A stretch of 64,000 nucleotides of DNA. Origin: Thiocapsa bogorovii (GTDB lineage: Bacteria > Pseudomonadota > Gammaproteobacteria > Chromatiales > Chromatiaceae). Below are positions 37,477 to 46,468 of the stretch, piece by piece. The notes beneath the pieces were generated by a model. It saw only the letters and a program-made list of their open reading frames with translations, had not been told where the DNA came from and did not search any database. The DNA lies in the NCBI RefSeq assembly GCF_021228795.1, contig NZ_CP089309.1, positions 4,213,501 through 4,277,500 on the forward strand, given 5' to 3'. The position numbers were made by a program, and so were the translations under genes. How positions within the stretch are numbered: the first letter of the stretch is position 1; every line of letters begins with the position of its first letter.

Positions 37477-37555
37477 TAGGGTGTGGCGAGGAACGAACCG
37501 CACCGACTTAGGGCCACCTCGTGGCACGGTGCGGTTCGTTCCTCACCGCACCCTA
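37477..37555. repeat. REP-like palindrome with 28-bp arms (GTGCGGTTCGTTCCTC)
   Basis: The arms at 37477-37504 and 37527-37554 are near-perfect inverted copies (TAGGGTGTGGCGAGGAACG... and GGTGCGGTTCGTTCCTCACC...CCCTA), around a short loop CGACTTAGGGCCACCTCGTGGCA. It is of the GTAGGGTG type and lies directly upstream of the truncated kinase gene, between it and lgt. Confidence 0.8.
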
Positions 37556-37577
37556 CGTGTTTAGAATCTCATCGGAG

Positions 37578-38366
37578 ATGGATCGGGGTGCACTCCGGGA
37601 CATGAGCCCGTACACGCCGCCGCTGAGCCGTCTGACCCTGCGCCTCGGCGTGCTGGTTCAGCTCGCCTTCCTCCACGTCGACTCCCCGGTGCTCGGCGAT
37701 CAGGCCGGAACCCTGTGGGCAATCCGTTTGGAATCGAGCATCCCGGTCAGCGTCCTCGCCTTCCTGCTAAGTTTTCATCCCCGATTCGCGGCCATCGATC
37801 AGCCCGTTGCCGCGGCCGTGGTGTTGCTCAACGGCCTGACCACCGCGTCCGCCAACCTGCTGTTCGATGCCGAGGCGACCATGTATTTCGTCCCCGGCAC
37901 CGTTGTTGTGGCCATGTACGGCTATGTGCTGCTGGGCCTGCGCTTCGCCTGGGCCGCGACGCTGGTCGGCATGATCGTTGCGATCAACCTGCTGACCTTG
38001 TGGGCCCTCGATACCCCGGCGGACCTGATGGCCAAGGCCCTCTACATGTTGGTCATCTCTACCGGCATCCTGACCGTCGGCGCCTATCGCATGGAGATGA
38101 CCAGCCGGACGGAGCAATACACGGCGGAGAAACTGCTTGCCCGAGAGCGTCATGAGCGCGAGACGGAGGCGGCGCGCATCGCCTGGCTGGAAAACCTCGC
38201 CCACTTCCTGCGCCACGAGCTGCGCAACAGAGTCACGGGAGCGCGCACCTCGCTCGATCTGCTGGAGCGGCACACGCCCGACGACGACCGCAGCTGCGTC
38301 TATTTCGAGCGGGCGCGAGCGGGCCTGAAGGTGATCCAGCGCCCGCTGGAGAGCGCGAGCGGGTAG
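37578..38366 (+). pseudogene. Truncated membrane histidine kinase (no ATPase domain)
   Basis: The 262-residue product has an N-terminal block of about five membrane spans (to about residue 175), a short coiled region, and a HisKA-like helix with the phospho-acceptor pattern LAHFLRHELRNRVTGA. It stops about 50 residues later, before any HATPase motif. The stop TAG is the first bases of a GTAGGTTGGGG repeat element, and no ATPase-coding sequence follows. It therefore looks like a kinase gene broken by repeat insertion or deletion. The start may be the ATG at 37578 or the one at 37602; neither has a strong SD. Confidence 0.65.
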
Positions 38367-38440
38367 GTTGGGGTGAGGCACGAACCCCAACATCCCCCGG
38401 CCCCGTGCCATCGTTGGGGTTCGCGATGCTCACCCCAATC
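38363..38440. repeat. REP-like palindrome (GTTGGGGT arms) ending the truncated kinase
   Basis: GTAGGTTGGGGTGAGGCACG...CCCCAACATC at 38363-38393 is repeated inverted as GTTGGGGTTCGCGATGCTC...CCCCAATC at 38413-38440. The kinase stop codon lies inside the left arm. It resembles the other GTAGG-type palindromes in the window. Confidence 0.7.
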
Positions 38441-38574
38441 GACGCCGTCCGCGACCATCGGCGATCGCGGGGGCTTCGGCTGCCGTTCTTTGCCTGGCGC
38501 GTGCGCCGTCACGTTCCATCCATCCACAGGGCGCGCAACGCGGATCGGCCGGATGGTCTGAAGAGGCGCCCGAC

Positions 38575-39468
38575 TCAGGGCGACGGGACCAGATTGGCCC
38601 AGACACCGTAGTGGTCGGACGGCGGGTTCGTTTGCCCCGTCAGGCCGACCGCGATAGGGACCAGCCGCGAGGTGCTGAGGATGCGGTTCAGCCGCCGGCC
38701 GGACTCCGCCGCGAAGGCGTGGCCGCGGGCCAGGGGGTTGGCCTCCGGGTCGTAGCTGAAGCCCGGCTCGCCGGGGCGTAGCCGGGTCCAGGCGTCGGTC
38801 CAGCTCGCGAGACGGGCGGTCTCTGGCTCCTGGTCGCCGAAGTTGAAGTCGCCCAGCCAGAGCGTGAGTCCCCGACGGGGCAGGCGCTCCTGGACGAAGG
38901 CGATCTGCGCTTTGCGCGCGACCTGGTCCTCCCGCAGGCTCTTCAGGTGCGCGTTGGCCACCACCAGGGTCTCGGTCCCCAGATCCAGGGTGGCGAACAG
39001 GGCGTAGCGCCCCATGGCGCTCGGCAGCTTGCGGTAGGCGATCTTGGCGAACGGATAGCGTGAGAGCACCAGCAAGCCGCCCGGCGGCGCCTCCGATCCC
39101 TCGACGCTGACGTGGTAGCCGGCCCAATCCTTATTCTCGGCCAGGATCGCCATGAATTCGGCGGTCACTTCCTGCAAGGCGACGATGTCCGGGTCCAGCG
39201 CCTTCGCCTGCCGCAGCAGCGCCCATGCCCGCGTCGTGCTCGCGGTTTCGAACACAAGGCCCAGCAGCCGCTCCGGCGGGTAGGGCGCCAGTACGTTCCA
39301 GGTCAGCACCCGGATAGCGTGCGCTGCAAGGGGCTGGGACTCGTCCTCCGGTGCGATGCCGGCGGCATGGGCGCAGACACAGAGTGCGGCCAGCATCGCC
39401 GGCAGCCATCGCCTGCCCGGGGTCCGGCGGAAGCGTCCGGCAAGCTCCGCGCGTGTCATTCCGAGCAT
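38575..39468 (-). CDS. Endonuclease/exonuclease/phosphatase-family protein, exported
   Basis: The 297-residue protein has a signal peptide (RRWLPAMLAALCVCAHA) and then an EEP fold with its metal-site motifs: VLTWNVLAP, DPDIVALQEVT, LVVANAHLKS, LWLGDFNFGD and the C-terminal SDHYGVWAN. The superfamily covers nucleases, sphingomyelinases and inositol phosphatases, so the substrate is open. I chose the ATG at 39468; another lies three codons in. The open frame to 40419 is a shadow of the upstream gene. It is the last of three same-strand genes, 29 bp after the GH17-like gene. Confidence 0.8.
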   Translation of the reverse strand: MLGMTRAELAGRFRRTPGRRWLPAMLAALCVCAHAAGIAPEDESQPLAAHAIRVLTWNVLAPYPPERLLGLVFETASTTRAWALLRQAKALDPDIVALQEVTAEFMAILAENKDWAGYHVSVEGSEAPPGGLLVLSRYPFAKIAYRKLPSAMGRYALFATLDLGTETLVVANAHLKSLREDQVARKAQIAFVQERLPRRGLTLWLGDFNFGDQEPETARLASWTDAWTRLRPGEPGFSYDPEANPLARGHAFAAESGRRLNRILSTSRLVPIAVGLTGQTNPPSDHYGVWANLVPSP

Positions 39469-39497
39469 GTCTCGGGAGATACGGCGAGCGTCAGTGC

Positions 39498-41594
39498 TTA
39501 CGGCCGCGCCGCGTTCTGCGCGGATACCGAGGGCGACGTCTGGAGAAACGCGCGCGCGGCGCCGCCGAAGTCTAACTCCGGCAGTTTGGGGTAGAGGCGG
39601 CCCGAGAACTGGGGCGCCCAGTCGAGATTCTCCCCCTGTACCTCCGCCGGCAGCGGGTCGACGAGCTTCGCCCCGGGTCGGATCGGGCGCTCGGGCGTCG
39701 CCGAGAAACCGGCCACGCCGGTATAGCCGAAGATGCCGTAGAAGGCCTCGGCCCCGTAGCTCCCTGCCGGGCTCAGGATCGCCGCCCTGCGCGCGGGGCC
39801 CGGGGGCGGCGGGTTTTGGTCGGACTTGTGCGGCTCGTCGAAGGCCTCGAAGGCGTGGATCTGAACGCCGTGCTCGCGCGACCAGCGGAACGCGGCGTTC
39901 AGGAAGGCGGCGCTCAGCCGATCGTTGAAATAGGTTCGGACGATGTCGAGGCCCGGCTCGTCGATCCGGGTGTCCGCGTCGGCGAGATGCTCGGCGATGC
40001 GCGCGAACGCGGATTCGGGTGGCGCCGCTCGCTCGCCGGCGAGAGCGCCCGGGAGGTTGAAGCCGATGCCGTCGGTGGGGTGGCCGATCTCGCCGATCAT
40101 GAGGTCGATCGCCTTGCCGTCGGCGAGCCCGGCGATCGCCGCTTCGAGTCGGCGCCACTGGATCGCGAGCTCGCCGTGCTCCGGATCGAAGAAGACGTCC
40201 CAATTCCCGGTGATTCGCGCCTGCTCCACCGCTTCGGGGCTCGGATAGATGTTTTCCATGAGTACGTCCGCCCCGCCGATCAGCTCGCGGACGTCTTGCG
40301 TGAACCGGCGAATCGCCGGATCGGTCGCGTCCGCATCGACGCTCCGAAAACGGCGGCCGCGCACGCCGACCGCCAGCGCGAGGCCCTCGAAGTCGCCGCC
40401 CGGTGCCATCTGCGCCCACGCGAAACGCACCATCTCGGTCACCTGTCGGGTCGGGGTCATCCGCGCGTCGCTCGGCACAGCGGGCTCGACGTACTCGTTG
40501 GAGAGGATCAGATGGGTGACGGTGCCCGGATGACGGTCGTTGGCGGCCTGTGCCTGGGCGAGTGCCGAGCGGATGGCGAAACGCATCCGCGGGTTGACCA
40601 GGGTGCCGTCGACGGCGACGTTCGGCACGCCCTGCTTGATCCTGAGAAGGGTCTTGCCGGCCCGTGCGTTGATCTCGGCGGCGGCGAGTGCGACCTGCGC
40701 ATTGGCGTCGCCGAGGAAGAAGCCGGGATTCAGGACGGCCCCCGGTGCGTCTTTCTCCGCGGGCTCGAAGAGCCGCAGATGCACGGCGTCGAGTGCCAGG
40801 TCATGCCCTGCCGTTCCCGTGGTCTCTACGACGATCCGCTCGGGAGAAGGGACCACCCAAGTCGCCTCGGGCGGGAAGTAGACATACAGCTCGTCCGTCG
40901 CGCGCTGGGTGGTCGGTGTCGGGGCGCCCGGGGCGAAGAAATCGACCCGGTTTTCGGCCCACACGGGGAGGACGACGAAGTCCTCGTCGCCGAGTCTGCG
41001 CCAATAGCCGACCTCGTAGCCCGTGCCGTAGGTGGCCAGTGTCAAGGGTGCACCGCCAGCCTCCCGGACGAGAAACTCGAGCTGGCGATAGACCGACCCT
41101 TGATGGTCGACGGGGCGCGCCGGGCCCGGTGTCTTGCCCTCGAAGGCCCGAAAATAGCTTTGACTCCAAGCGCTCGATCCGGCGTCGCGCAGCGCGGCGA
41201 GGTCGAGCGTCAGGCCGCCGTGCGCCTCGATCGTGCTGACACCTCCCCGATCGTCGAACCGCAGCGAGACATGCTGGTATGCCGACCAGAGACCGTTCGG
41301 CGGCGGGATTGGCGAGATGCCGCCGCGATAACTGTTGAACGCGGGTGTGTAGCGTCGGCCGGATGCGAAGGGATTGTCGCCCCGAGTGCTCCACTGGCCG
41401 ACGTAGGGCTGATAGGCGAGACCCAGGATCGGGCCGTTCGCCGCGTGCACGGTCATGGTTGCGAGCGTCCAGAAAGGCGCGGCGATCAGGCCGGCCAGCA
41501 TGATGCGCGCAGGGCGACGATACGCGGGAGACGACTGCGCTCGAGGATCCCCGGCAGCGCAGAGGTGATTCGGGTCGGGGCGAGGCGCCGACAT
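39498..41594 (-). CDS. GH17-like glycoside hydrolase (beta-1,3-glucanase type), exported
   Basis: The 698-residue protein starts with a basic segment and signal sequence (MLAGLIAAPFWTLATMTVHA from residue 32). After an N-terminal region beginning GLAYQPYVGQWSTRG, a C-terminal barrel carries GH17-type motifs: NEYVEP with Glu367 (acid/base), MIGEIGHPTDG with Glu502 (nucleophile), and HAFEAFDEPHK near 583. GH17 enzymes act on or remodel beta-1,3-glucans; bacterial members also appear in cyclic glucan synthesis. The 869-codon open frame to 42107 overlaps the Smr gene in another frame, so the ATG at 41594 is used, 4 bp after the Smr stop. Confidence 0.75.
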   Translation of the reverse strand: MSAPRPDPNHLCAAGDPRAQSSPAYRRPARIMLAGLIAAPFWTLATMTVHAANGPILGLAYQPYVGQWSTRGDNPFASGRRYTPAFNSYRGGISPIPPPNGLWSAYQHVSLRFDDRGGVSTIEAHGGLTLDLAALRDAGSSAWSQSYFRAFEGKTPGPARPVDHQGSVYRQLEFLVREAGGAPLTLATYGTGYEVGYWRRLGDEDFVVLPVWAENRVDFFAPGAPTPTTQRATDELYVYFPPEATWVVPSPERIVVETTGTAGHDLALDAVHLRLFEPAEKDAPGAVLNPGFFLGDANAQVALAAAEINARAGKTLLRIKQGVPNVAVDGTLVNPRMRFAIRSALAQAQAANDRHPGTVTHLILSNEYVEPAVPSDARMTPTRQVTEMVRFAWAQMAPGGDFEGLALAVGVRGRRFRSVDADATDPAIRRFTQDVRELIGGADVLMENIYPSPEAVEQARITGNWDVFFDPEHGELAIQWRRLEAAIAGLADGKAIDLMIGEIGHPTDGIGFNLPGALAGERAAPPESAFARIAEHLADADTRIDEPGLDIVRTYFNDRLSAAFLNAAFRWSREHGVQIHAFEAFDEPHKSDQNPPPPGPARRAAILSPAGSYGAEAFYGIFGYTGVAGFSATPERPIRPGAKLVDPLPAEVQGENLDWAPQFSGRLYPKLPELDFGGAARAFLQTSPSVSAQNAARP

Positions 41595-41598
41595 GGGT

Positions 41599-42147
41599 TC
41601 AGGGTGTCCGGCCTGACTTGTTCGGGTTGCGCAGCAGGACATAAACGGCACCGGTTCCGCCGTCGCGTCGCGTGGCCGAGCAGAACGCCAGCACCTCTTC
41701 GTAGAGGCGCAACCAGTAGTTGACCTTTTGTTTAAGCACCGGCTGTCGTTCCGCCGACCGATAACCCTTGCCGTGGACAATGAGCGCGCAGCGAACGTGG
41801 CGTCGACGGCATTCGGCAATGAACTCGGCGAGAAGCGTTCGCGCTTGCTCGGCATGGAGCCCGTGCAGGTCGAGCTCGAGCCCGACCTCGATCCCGCCGC
41901 GCTGCAGCTCGGACATGAGGCGCCGCTGGACCCCGGGTCGGGCGAAGAGGAGGAATTCGTGGGTCTCGACCTCGGACTCGGACAACCGCGGAACGCCCGT
42001 CTCCTCGGGCAGCGCGACGGGGCGTGGGCGCGGGATCGGCGGCGGCTTGCGCCGCTCGTGCTCGATCCGATCGTGTCGAACCGGCTGGGCATCCTGGACA
42101 TGTTCACGAAACAATGCCAAATCAGATTCTTGGATTTGTTTCTTCAT
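41599..42147 (-). CDS. Smr-domain protein (MutS2 C-terminal type)
   Basis: The 181-residue protein has a charged N-terminal half (DLALFREHVQDAQPVRHDR) and a C-terminal Smr domain with LDLHGLHAEQAR (about 92-103) and the GKG loop LIVHGKGYRS (about 121-130). Stand-alone Smr proteins of this SmrA/YdaL type are structure-selective DNA or RNA endonucleases. The ATG at 42147 begins the normal MKKQ-like start; the open frame to 42234 adds 29 residues without conservation. The cluster Smr, GH17-like, EEP is unusual and may simply be shared transcription. Confidence 0.85.
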   Translation of the reverse strand: MKKQIQESDLALFREHVQDAQPVRHDRIEHERRKPPPIPRPRPVALPEETGVPRLSESEVETHEFLLFARPGVQRRLMSELQRGGIEVGLELDLHGLHAEQARTLLAEFIAECRRRHVRCALIVHGKGYRSAERQPVLKQKVNYWLRLYEEVLAFCSATRRDGGTGAVYVLLRNPNKSGRTP

Positions 42148-42562
42148 GTCTGGACAGGGTATCGTTGCGCTTCGGCGGTAAGGTGCCGCCTGTCTGTCCG
42201 ATATAGGACAGCATGAGGAGGCGAAAGTCCGCATGCACCATCACGCCGGCATCCGCCGGGTCGGTCTGGATCGGTCTCGTGATCTTGCGTCGAGCGGTCG
42301 TCCGGCCTCGCAGTATAGCAGCGCTGATCGGCCGAGGCGCTCGGGGTGCCGCTCAGGATGCTTTTGAGTATGATCCGGGCGTCCCTGACGATACTGCGCG
42401 TCGGACCTGTGCAAGACCTGCGTGCGAGCAGTGCCTGTTCGCCGTGAAAGCGGCCTCTGTGCAACCGCGTTCGGGAGAGGCCCCTGTCGTCTCGGTGCGG
42501 CGATTCGGTTGCCGGGCGGCTAGGTCGTCGGTGCGGTGTCCGTATCGGCGGATGGCCTCGAT
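42148..42562. other. Divergent gap between the Smr gene and surE; no gene supported
   Basis: Open frames of about 105-117 codons exist on both strands but are Arg-rich and lack conserved sequence or a convincing SD. No tRNA-like cloverleaf or intrinsic terminator is seen. Promoters of the divergent Smr and surE genes must lie here. Confidence 0.4.
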
Positions 42563-42647
42563 CTAAACCGCGTCAAGCGCATGGATTTTGATGTCCGGAT
42601 GCGGTGGATCCTGATCAAGTATCGGTTTTTCTACGGACGCGGTTTAG
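42563..42647. repeat. 85-bp element with 12-bp terminal inverted repeats (copy 1)
   Basis: CTAAACCGCGTC (42563-42574) is perfectly inverted as GACGCGGTTTAG (42636-42647), with 61 nt between. The right end supplies the TAGGA that serves as Shine-Dalgarno for surE 7 nt downstream. Copies 2 and 3 lie at 56296-56381 and 55613-55700. Confidence 0.8.
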
Positions 42648-42653
42648 GACCAC

Positions 42654-43403
42654 ATGAAGATTCTCGTAAGCAACGACGACGGTTATCAGTCGCCCGGTTT
42701 GATCAGGCTTGCCGACGCCCTTTCCGCGCTCGGGGAGGTCCTCGTCGTGGCGCCCGAGCGCGACCGCAGCGGTGCCAGCAACTCGTTGACGCTGGATGTG
42801 CCCCTTCGAGCGACCCGGATGGCGAACGGCTATATCCGTGTCGACGGGACCCCGACGGATTGCGTCCACATTGCGTTGACCGGCTTGGTGGATGTCGATC
42901 CCGATATCGTGGTGGCCGGGATCAATCACGGTCCGAATCTCGGCGACGACGTGCTCTATTCAGGGACCGTTGCGGCCGCTACCGAGGGCCGGTTTCTCGG
43001 TCTGCCCGCGATCGCCGTGTCCATGTACGCTCACGAGCCCGAGCACCTGGAAACCGGCGCGGCGGTGGCGGTCGAGCTTGTCACCCGGTTACGGGAGGCC
43101 CCGCTCGAATCCACGATCATCCTGAACGTCAACGTCCCGGACGTTCCGTACGACCGGATCAAGGGTTTCGTCGCGACCCGCTTGGGGCACCGGCATAAGG
43201 CGGAGGCCGTCGTCCCGGCGTTGGATCCGCGCGGGCGTCGCATCTATTGGGTCGGGCCCGCAGGTCCGGAGCAGGACGCCGGGCCCGGTACGGATTTCTT
43301 CGCCGTGCGCAGCGGTTTCGTCTCGATCACCCCGCTGCAGGTCGACTTGACGCGGCATAGCGCCTTGGAGTCGGTAGGCCAGTGGTTGGATACGCGCCCT
43401 TGA
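42654..43403 (+). CDS. surE: 5'/3'-nucleotidase SurE
   Basis: The 249-residue metal-dependent phosphatase of stationary phase removes phosphate from nucleoside monophosphates. The N-terminal metal site is Asp8/Asp9 in [10 protein letters not shown], followed by [24 protein letters not shown] and [21 protein letters not shown]. Length is typical. Its ribosome-binding site overlaps the end of a terminal-inverted-repeat element. It opens the classic surE-pcm-nlpD-rpoS cluster, with 29 bp to pcm. Confidence 0.95.
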   Translation: MKILVSNDDGYQSPGLIRLADALSALGEVLVVAPERDRSGASNSLTLDVPLRATRMANGYIRVDGTPTDCVHIALTGLVDVDPDIVVAGINHGPNLGDDVLYSGTVAAATEGRFLGLPAIAVSMYAHEPEHLETGAAVAVELVTRLREAPLESTIILNVNVPDVPYDRIKGFVATRLGHRHKAEAVVPALDPRGRRIYWVGPAGPEQDAGPGTDFFAVRSGFVSITPLQVDLTRHSALESVGQWLDTRP

Positions 43404-43432
43404 GTGCCGGGTCTGTTCATCAAGGGATCGGG

Positions 43433-44065
43433 ATGACCTCGCAGCGCACACGCGCTCGCCTGATCCAGCGTCTGGAAGAGGCGGGGATTCGAATGCCCGA
43501 GCTCCTCGACGTGATCCGGCGATTGCCGCGCCATCTGTTCGTCGACGAGGCTCTGGCGAGCCGGGCCTACGAGGACTCGGCACTTCCGATCGGCCATGGT
43601 CAGACCATCTCTCAGCCTTACACGGTCGCGCGGATGACCCAGGCATTGATGGAGGCATCCAAGCCCGATACCGTGCTCGAGATCGGCACCGGCTCCGGTT
43701 TTCAGACGGCCGTTCTGGCGCTGCTGGTCCGTCGAGTCTACAGCGTGGAGCGGATCGGAGCCTTGCTCGACCGCGCTCGGGATCGACTGCGATTGCTCGA
43801 ATACCGAAATATCCGGTTTCGCCATGACGACGGTGCCTTGGGATGGCCCGAGTATGCGCCCTTCGACGGCATCCTGGTCACGGCGGCGCCGCGCGGTGTG
43901 CCGCGTGCGCTCGCCGAGCAGCTCGCGCCCGGAGGCGTCATGATCCTGCCCATGTGGGACGGCGAGACTCAGGTGCTCGTGCGCGTCACGCGCACGCCAC
44001 AGGGCTTCGAGCAGGAGGTTCTCGAGTCGGTCAGTTTCGTACCTCTCGTTTCGGGGGTGGCTTGA
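43433..44065 (+). CDS. pcm: Protein-L-isoaspartate O-methyltransferase
   Basis: The 210-residue SAM-dependent methyltransferase starts repair of isoaspartyl residues in aged proteins. The substrate region [19 protein letters not shown] and the SAM motif [17 protein letters not shown] are clear, with [18 protein letters not shown] and APGGVMILP further on. The ATG at 43433 follows AAGGGA by about 6-10 nt; an upstream ATG at 43382 overlaps surE. It belongs with surE, nlpD and rpoS, the standard stress-survival cluster. Confidence 0.95.
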   Translation: MTSQRTRARLIQRLEEAGIRMPELLDVIRRLPRHLFVDEALASRAYEDSALPIGHGQTISQPYTVARMTQALMEASKPDTVLEIGTGSGFQTAVLALLVRRVYSVERIGALLDRARDRLRLLEYRNIRFRHDDGALGWPEYAPFDGILVTAAPRGVPRALAEQLAPGGVMILPMWDGETQVLVRVTRTPQGFEQEVLESVSFVPLVSGVA

Positions 44066-44149
44066 ATCTGGATCGAGCAGTCGATCGCTCGGAAACGGGT
44101 CAAGAACGAGCAAAACAATTGGGCGAAAGAATACCTTTGCCACGTCTGT

Positions 44150-44169
44150 CGTTGTCGTAATCGACAACG
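44150..44169. repeat. Perfect 20-nt palindrome upstream of nlpD
   Basis: CGTTGTCG-TAAT-CGACAACG lies about 85 bp after pcm and 150 bp before the likely nlpD start. It could be an operator or a weak stem; no T-run follows. In E. coli the main rpoS promoter lies within nlpD, so this may belong to an nlpD promoter. Confidence 0.35.
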
Positions 44170-44318
44170 GTGAGTCTTGGTGCTCGACTCATTTCTGGAA
44201 CACGACTGATTGCCGTATGCATTGGATGGATAACATTTACACCTCCAGCGGCCTGCGCGCTCTCCCGCCGGGTGATGGTCTTTGCGGGCCCCGCACACCA
44301 CCCGCGCGGCGTTGCGCG

Positions 44319-45176
44319 ATGCTGTTGATCGGCTTCTCCGGGCTTGTCCTCTGCGTGATCTTGCTGCTCGGGGGGTGCGCCTCGAAAGCGCCGGCACCGG
44401 TCGGGGGATGGGATTGGGTCGGACCGGCTCCGGATGGCTACTATCTCATCCGCCAGGGCGACACGCTCAGCGAGGTCGCGACTCGGCACGGCGTCGGTCT
44501 TCGCACGCTAGCGAGCTGGAATGGATTGGAGTCGCCCTATTCGATCTATGCCGGTCGCCTCCTTCGGATCGAGCCCCCGGACGGTTCGCCTCCGCCGCAG
44601 CCGTCCCCGGCACCGGGGAGTCCGGCGGTGGTCGCTGCCCCGACGCCCGCGAGCCCTGCACCCGCGGCGAGTCCGGCCGGTGCAGGGAGTCCGACAGCAG
44701 CGGCGGGTCCGGCGCGGGCGGCCAGCTCCGAGCCCACGTCGCGAGGCGTGCCTCGAACGGATTCGGTCCGCTCCGTCGCCAGTCCGGCCGCGGCCACCGG
44801 GGTCACTTGGGCCTGGCCGCTCAAGGGATCGCTCGTTCAGACATTCAGCGACGGCGACCGTACGCGCCAAGGGATCCGCATTCGCGGGCGTGCTGGCGAG
44901 CAGGCCACAGCCGCGGCTGATGGCCAAGTGGTCTACAGTGGCGGTGGACTCAAAGGGTACGGCAACCTTATCATCATCAAACATAACGACAAATATCTGA
45001 GCGCCTACGGCTTCAATCGCAGGCTGCTCGCCGCCGAGGGGGATCGGGTCAAGCGCGGACAAGCGGTCGCGGAGATAGGTCAAGCGGTCGAGGGGGGCGG
45101 CTACCTTCTGCATTTTGAAATCCGCCGAGACGGCGCGGCCGTCGACCCGCTACTCTACCTGCCTCCGCGAACGTAA
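44319..45176 (+). CDS. nlpD: NlpD-like LysM/M23 lipoprotein (amidase activator)
   Basis: The 285-residue lipoprotein has a hydrophobic signal ending in the lipobox LLGGC, a LysM domain (YYLIRQGDTLSEVATRHGV), a long Pro/Ala/Ser linker and a C-terminal M23 domain (GYGNLIIIKHNDKYLSAYG ... HFEIRRDG). The zinc ligands of active M23 peptidases are missing in QGIRIRGRAGEQ, as in NlpD and EnvC, which activate cell-wall amidases rather than cut peptides. The start is uncertain: the open frame begins at an ATG at 44217, which would add 34 residues including a basic PPARRC segment; neither start has a good SD. rpoS follows. Confidence 0.88.
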   Translation: MLLIGFSGLVLCVILLLGGCASKAPAPVGGWDWVGPAPDGYYLIRQGDTLSEVATRHGVGLRTLASWNGLESPYSIYAGRLLRIEPPDGSPPPQPSPAPGSPAVVAAPTPASPAPAASPAGAGSPTAAAGPARAASSEPTSRGVPRTDSVRSVASPAAATGVTWAWPLKGSLVQTFSDGDRTRQGIRIRGRAGEQATAAADGQVVYSGGGLKGYGNLIIIKHNDKYLSAYGFNRRLLAAEGDRVKRGQAVAEIGQAVEGGGYLLHFEIRRDGAAVDPLLYLPPRT

Positions 45177-45206
45177 ACACGTCCGACCCGACGGAGGAAG
45201 ATGTGG

Positions 45207-46241
45207 ATGTCAAGCGCCGATCCGCGTGAGCCCAAGGTCGATGTTCCCGATCTCGCATCGGACCTCGACGGAGAGATCTTGCTCGACGGCGAGGACTCCG
45301 AGCCGACCGACGACGACATCGACGTGGTGGACGCGGACGCCGTCGAGCCCGAGCCGAGCCAGCCGGCAGCGAGCGAGTCCCCGACCGAGCGTTTCAGCTC
45401 GGGCGAGGGCGATTTCGACGCCACGCGCCTGTACCTGAACGAGATCGGAGAATCCAAGCTCCTCACCGCCGAGGAAGAGATCAGCCTCGCACGGGCAGCC
45501 CAGAGCGGCGACAACGCCGCGCGCCAGCGCATGATCGTCTGCAACCTCCGATTGGTCGTGAAGATCGCTCGGCGCTATCTCAATCGGGGTTTACCCCTTC
45601 TGGATCTGATCGAGGAGGGTAACCTCGGGTTGATCCGCGCGGTCGAGAAATTCGATCCGGAGAGGGGGTTCCGCTTCTCGACCTATGCCACCTGGTGGAT
45701 CCGCCAGACCATCGAGCGGGCGATCATGAACCAGACCCGGACCGTGCGTCTGCCGATTCATGTCGTGAAGGAAATCAACATCTATCTCAAGGCTGCGCGC
45801 AAACTCTCGCAGCGCCTCGATCACGAGCCTACGACCGAGGACATCGCCGTCCTACTGGACAAGCCGATCGGCGAGGTCAAGCGGATGCTCGGTCTGAACG
45901 AGCGCATTGCCTCGGTGGATACGCCCTACAGCAAGGATGCGGACAAACCGCTCGTCGACATGCTCCAGGACGAGGCCGCAGACGACCCGGCCGACCGCAT
46001 CCAGGACAACGATATTCAAGCCAATCTCGAGCACTGGCTCGGAAAGCTCAACGCCAAGCAGCGCGAGGTGGTGGAGCGTCGCTTCGGTCTGCACGGCTAT
46101 GAAAATTCGACCCTCGAGAACGTCGCCCAGGAGCTGGGTGTGACCCGCGAGCGGGTGCGCCAAATCCAGATGGATGCGTTGCGACGACTGCGGGATATCC
46201 TCGAAAAAGAAGGGTTTTCGATCGACGCTTTTTTCAAGTGA
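45207..46241 (+). CDS. rpoS: RNA polymerase sigma factor RpoS
   Basis: The 344-residue stationary-phase/general stress sigma factor has an acidic N-terminal region, sigma region 1.2 ([21 protein letters not shown]), region 2 ([57 protein letters not shown]) and region 4 with the helix-turn-helix [20 protein letters not shown]. Linkage to nlpD supports RpoS over RpoD. The ATG at 45207 is 9 nt from GGAGG; the in-frame ATG at 45201 is only 3 nt from it. Confidence 0.95.
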   Translation: MSSADPREPKVDVPDLASDLDGEILLDGEDSEPTDDDIDVVDADAVEPEPSQPAASESPTERFSSGEGDFDATRLYLNEIGESKLLTAEEEISLARAAQSGDNAARQRMIVCNLRLVVKIARRYLNRGLPLLDLIEEGNLGLIRAVEKFDPERGFRFSTYATWWIRQTIERAIMNQTRTVRLPIHVVKEINIYLKAARKLSQRLDHEPTTEDIAVLLDKPIGEVKRMLGLNERIASVDTPYSKDADKPLVDMLQDEAADDPADRIQDNDIQANLEHWLGKLNAKQREVVERRFGLHGYENSTLENVAQELGVTRERVRQIQMDALRRLRDILEKEGFSIDAFFK

Positions 46242-46275
46242 TACCGTCCGTCCGGATGTCGAAATGCCCCGCTCG

Positions 46276-46326
46276 GACCTGATCCAGGTCAATGACTGTT
46301 GCGGTATATCCCATATGGATCAGGTC
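46276..46326. promoter_or_regulatory. Inverted repeat between rpoS and ccoN
   Basis: GACCTGATCC (46276-46285) is perfectly inverted as GGATCAGGTC (46317-46326), and the left copy is itself part of the palindrome GACCTG-ATC-CAGGTC (46276-46290). It could be an operator for the cbb3 operon or the end of the rpoS transcript. It does not match an FNR box. Confidence 0.4.
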
Positions 46327-46468
46327 AGATGCCCTGCTCCTATGTTGACTTTCGGACTCCGATCCAGTGATATGACCCGCGCACTGTCGCCCGATGGAGT
46401 GACATCACGAGACGGCTGGATCGCCTTATAAATCTTGTTGTTTTCCCGACGTTTTCTGGGAGGGTCTA

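Noticed and set aside
39816-41723. 635-codon plus-strand open frame
   Set aside because: It is antisense to the GH17-like gene, whose minus-strand frame has signal peptide and catalytic motifs.
42213-42566. 117-codon plus-strand ORF upstream of surE
   Set aside because: Arg-rich, no SD, no recognisable motif, and it runs into the repeat element.
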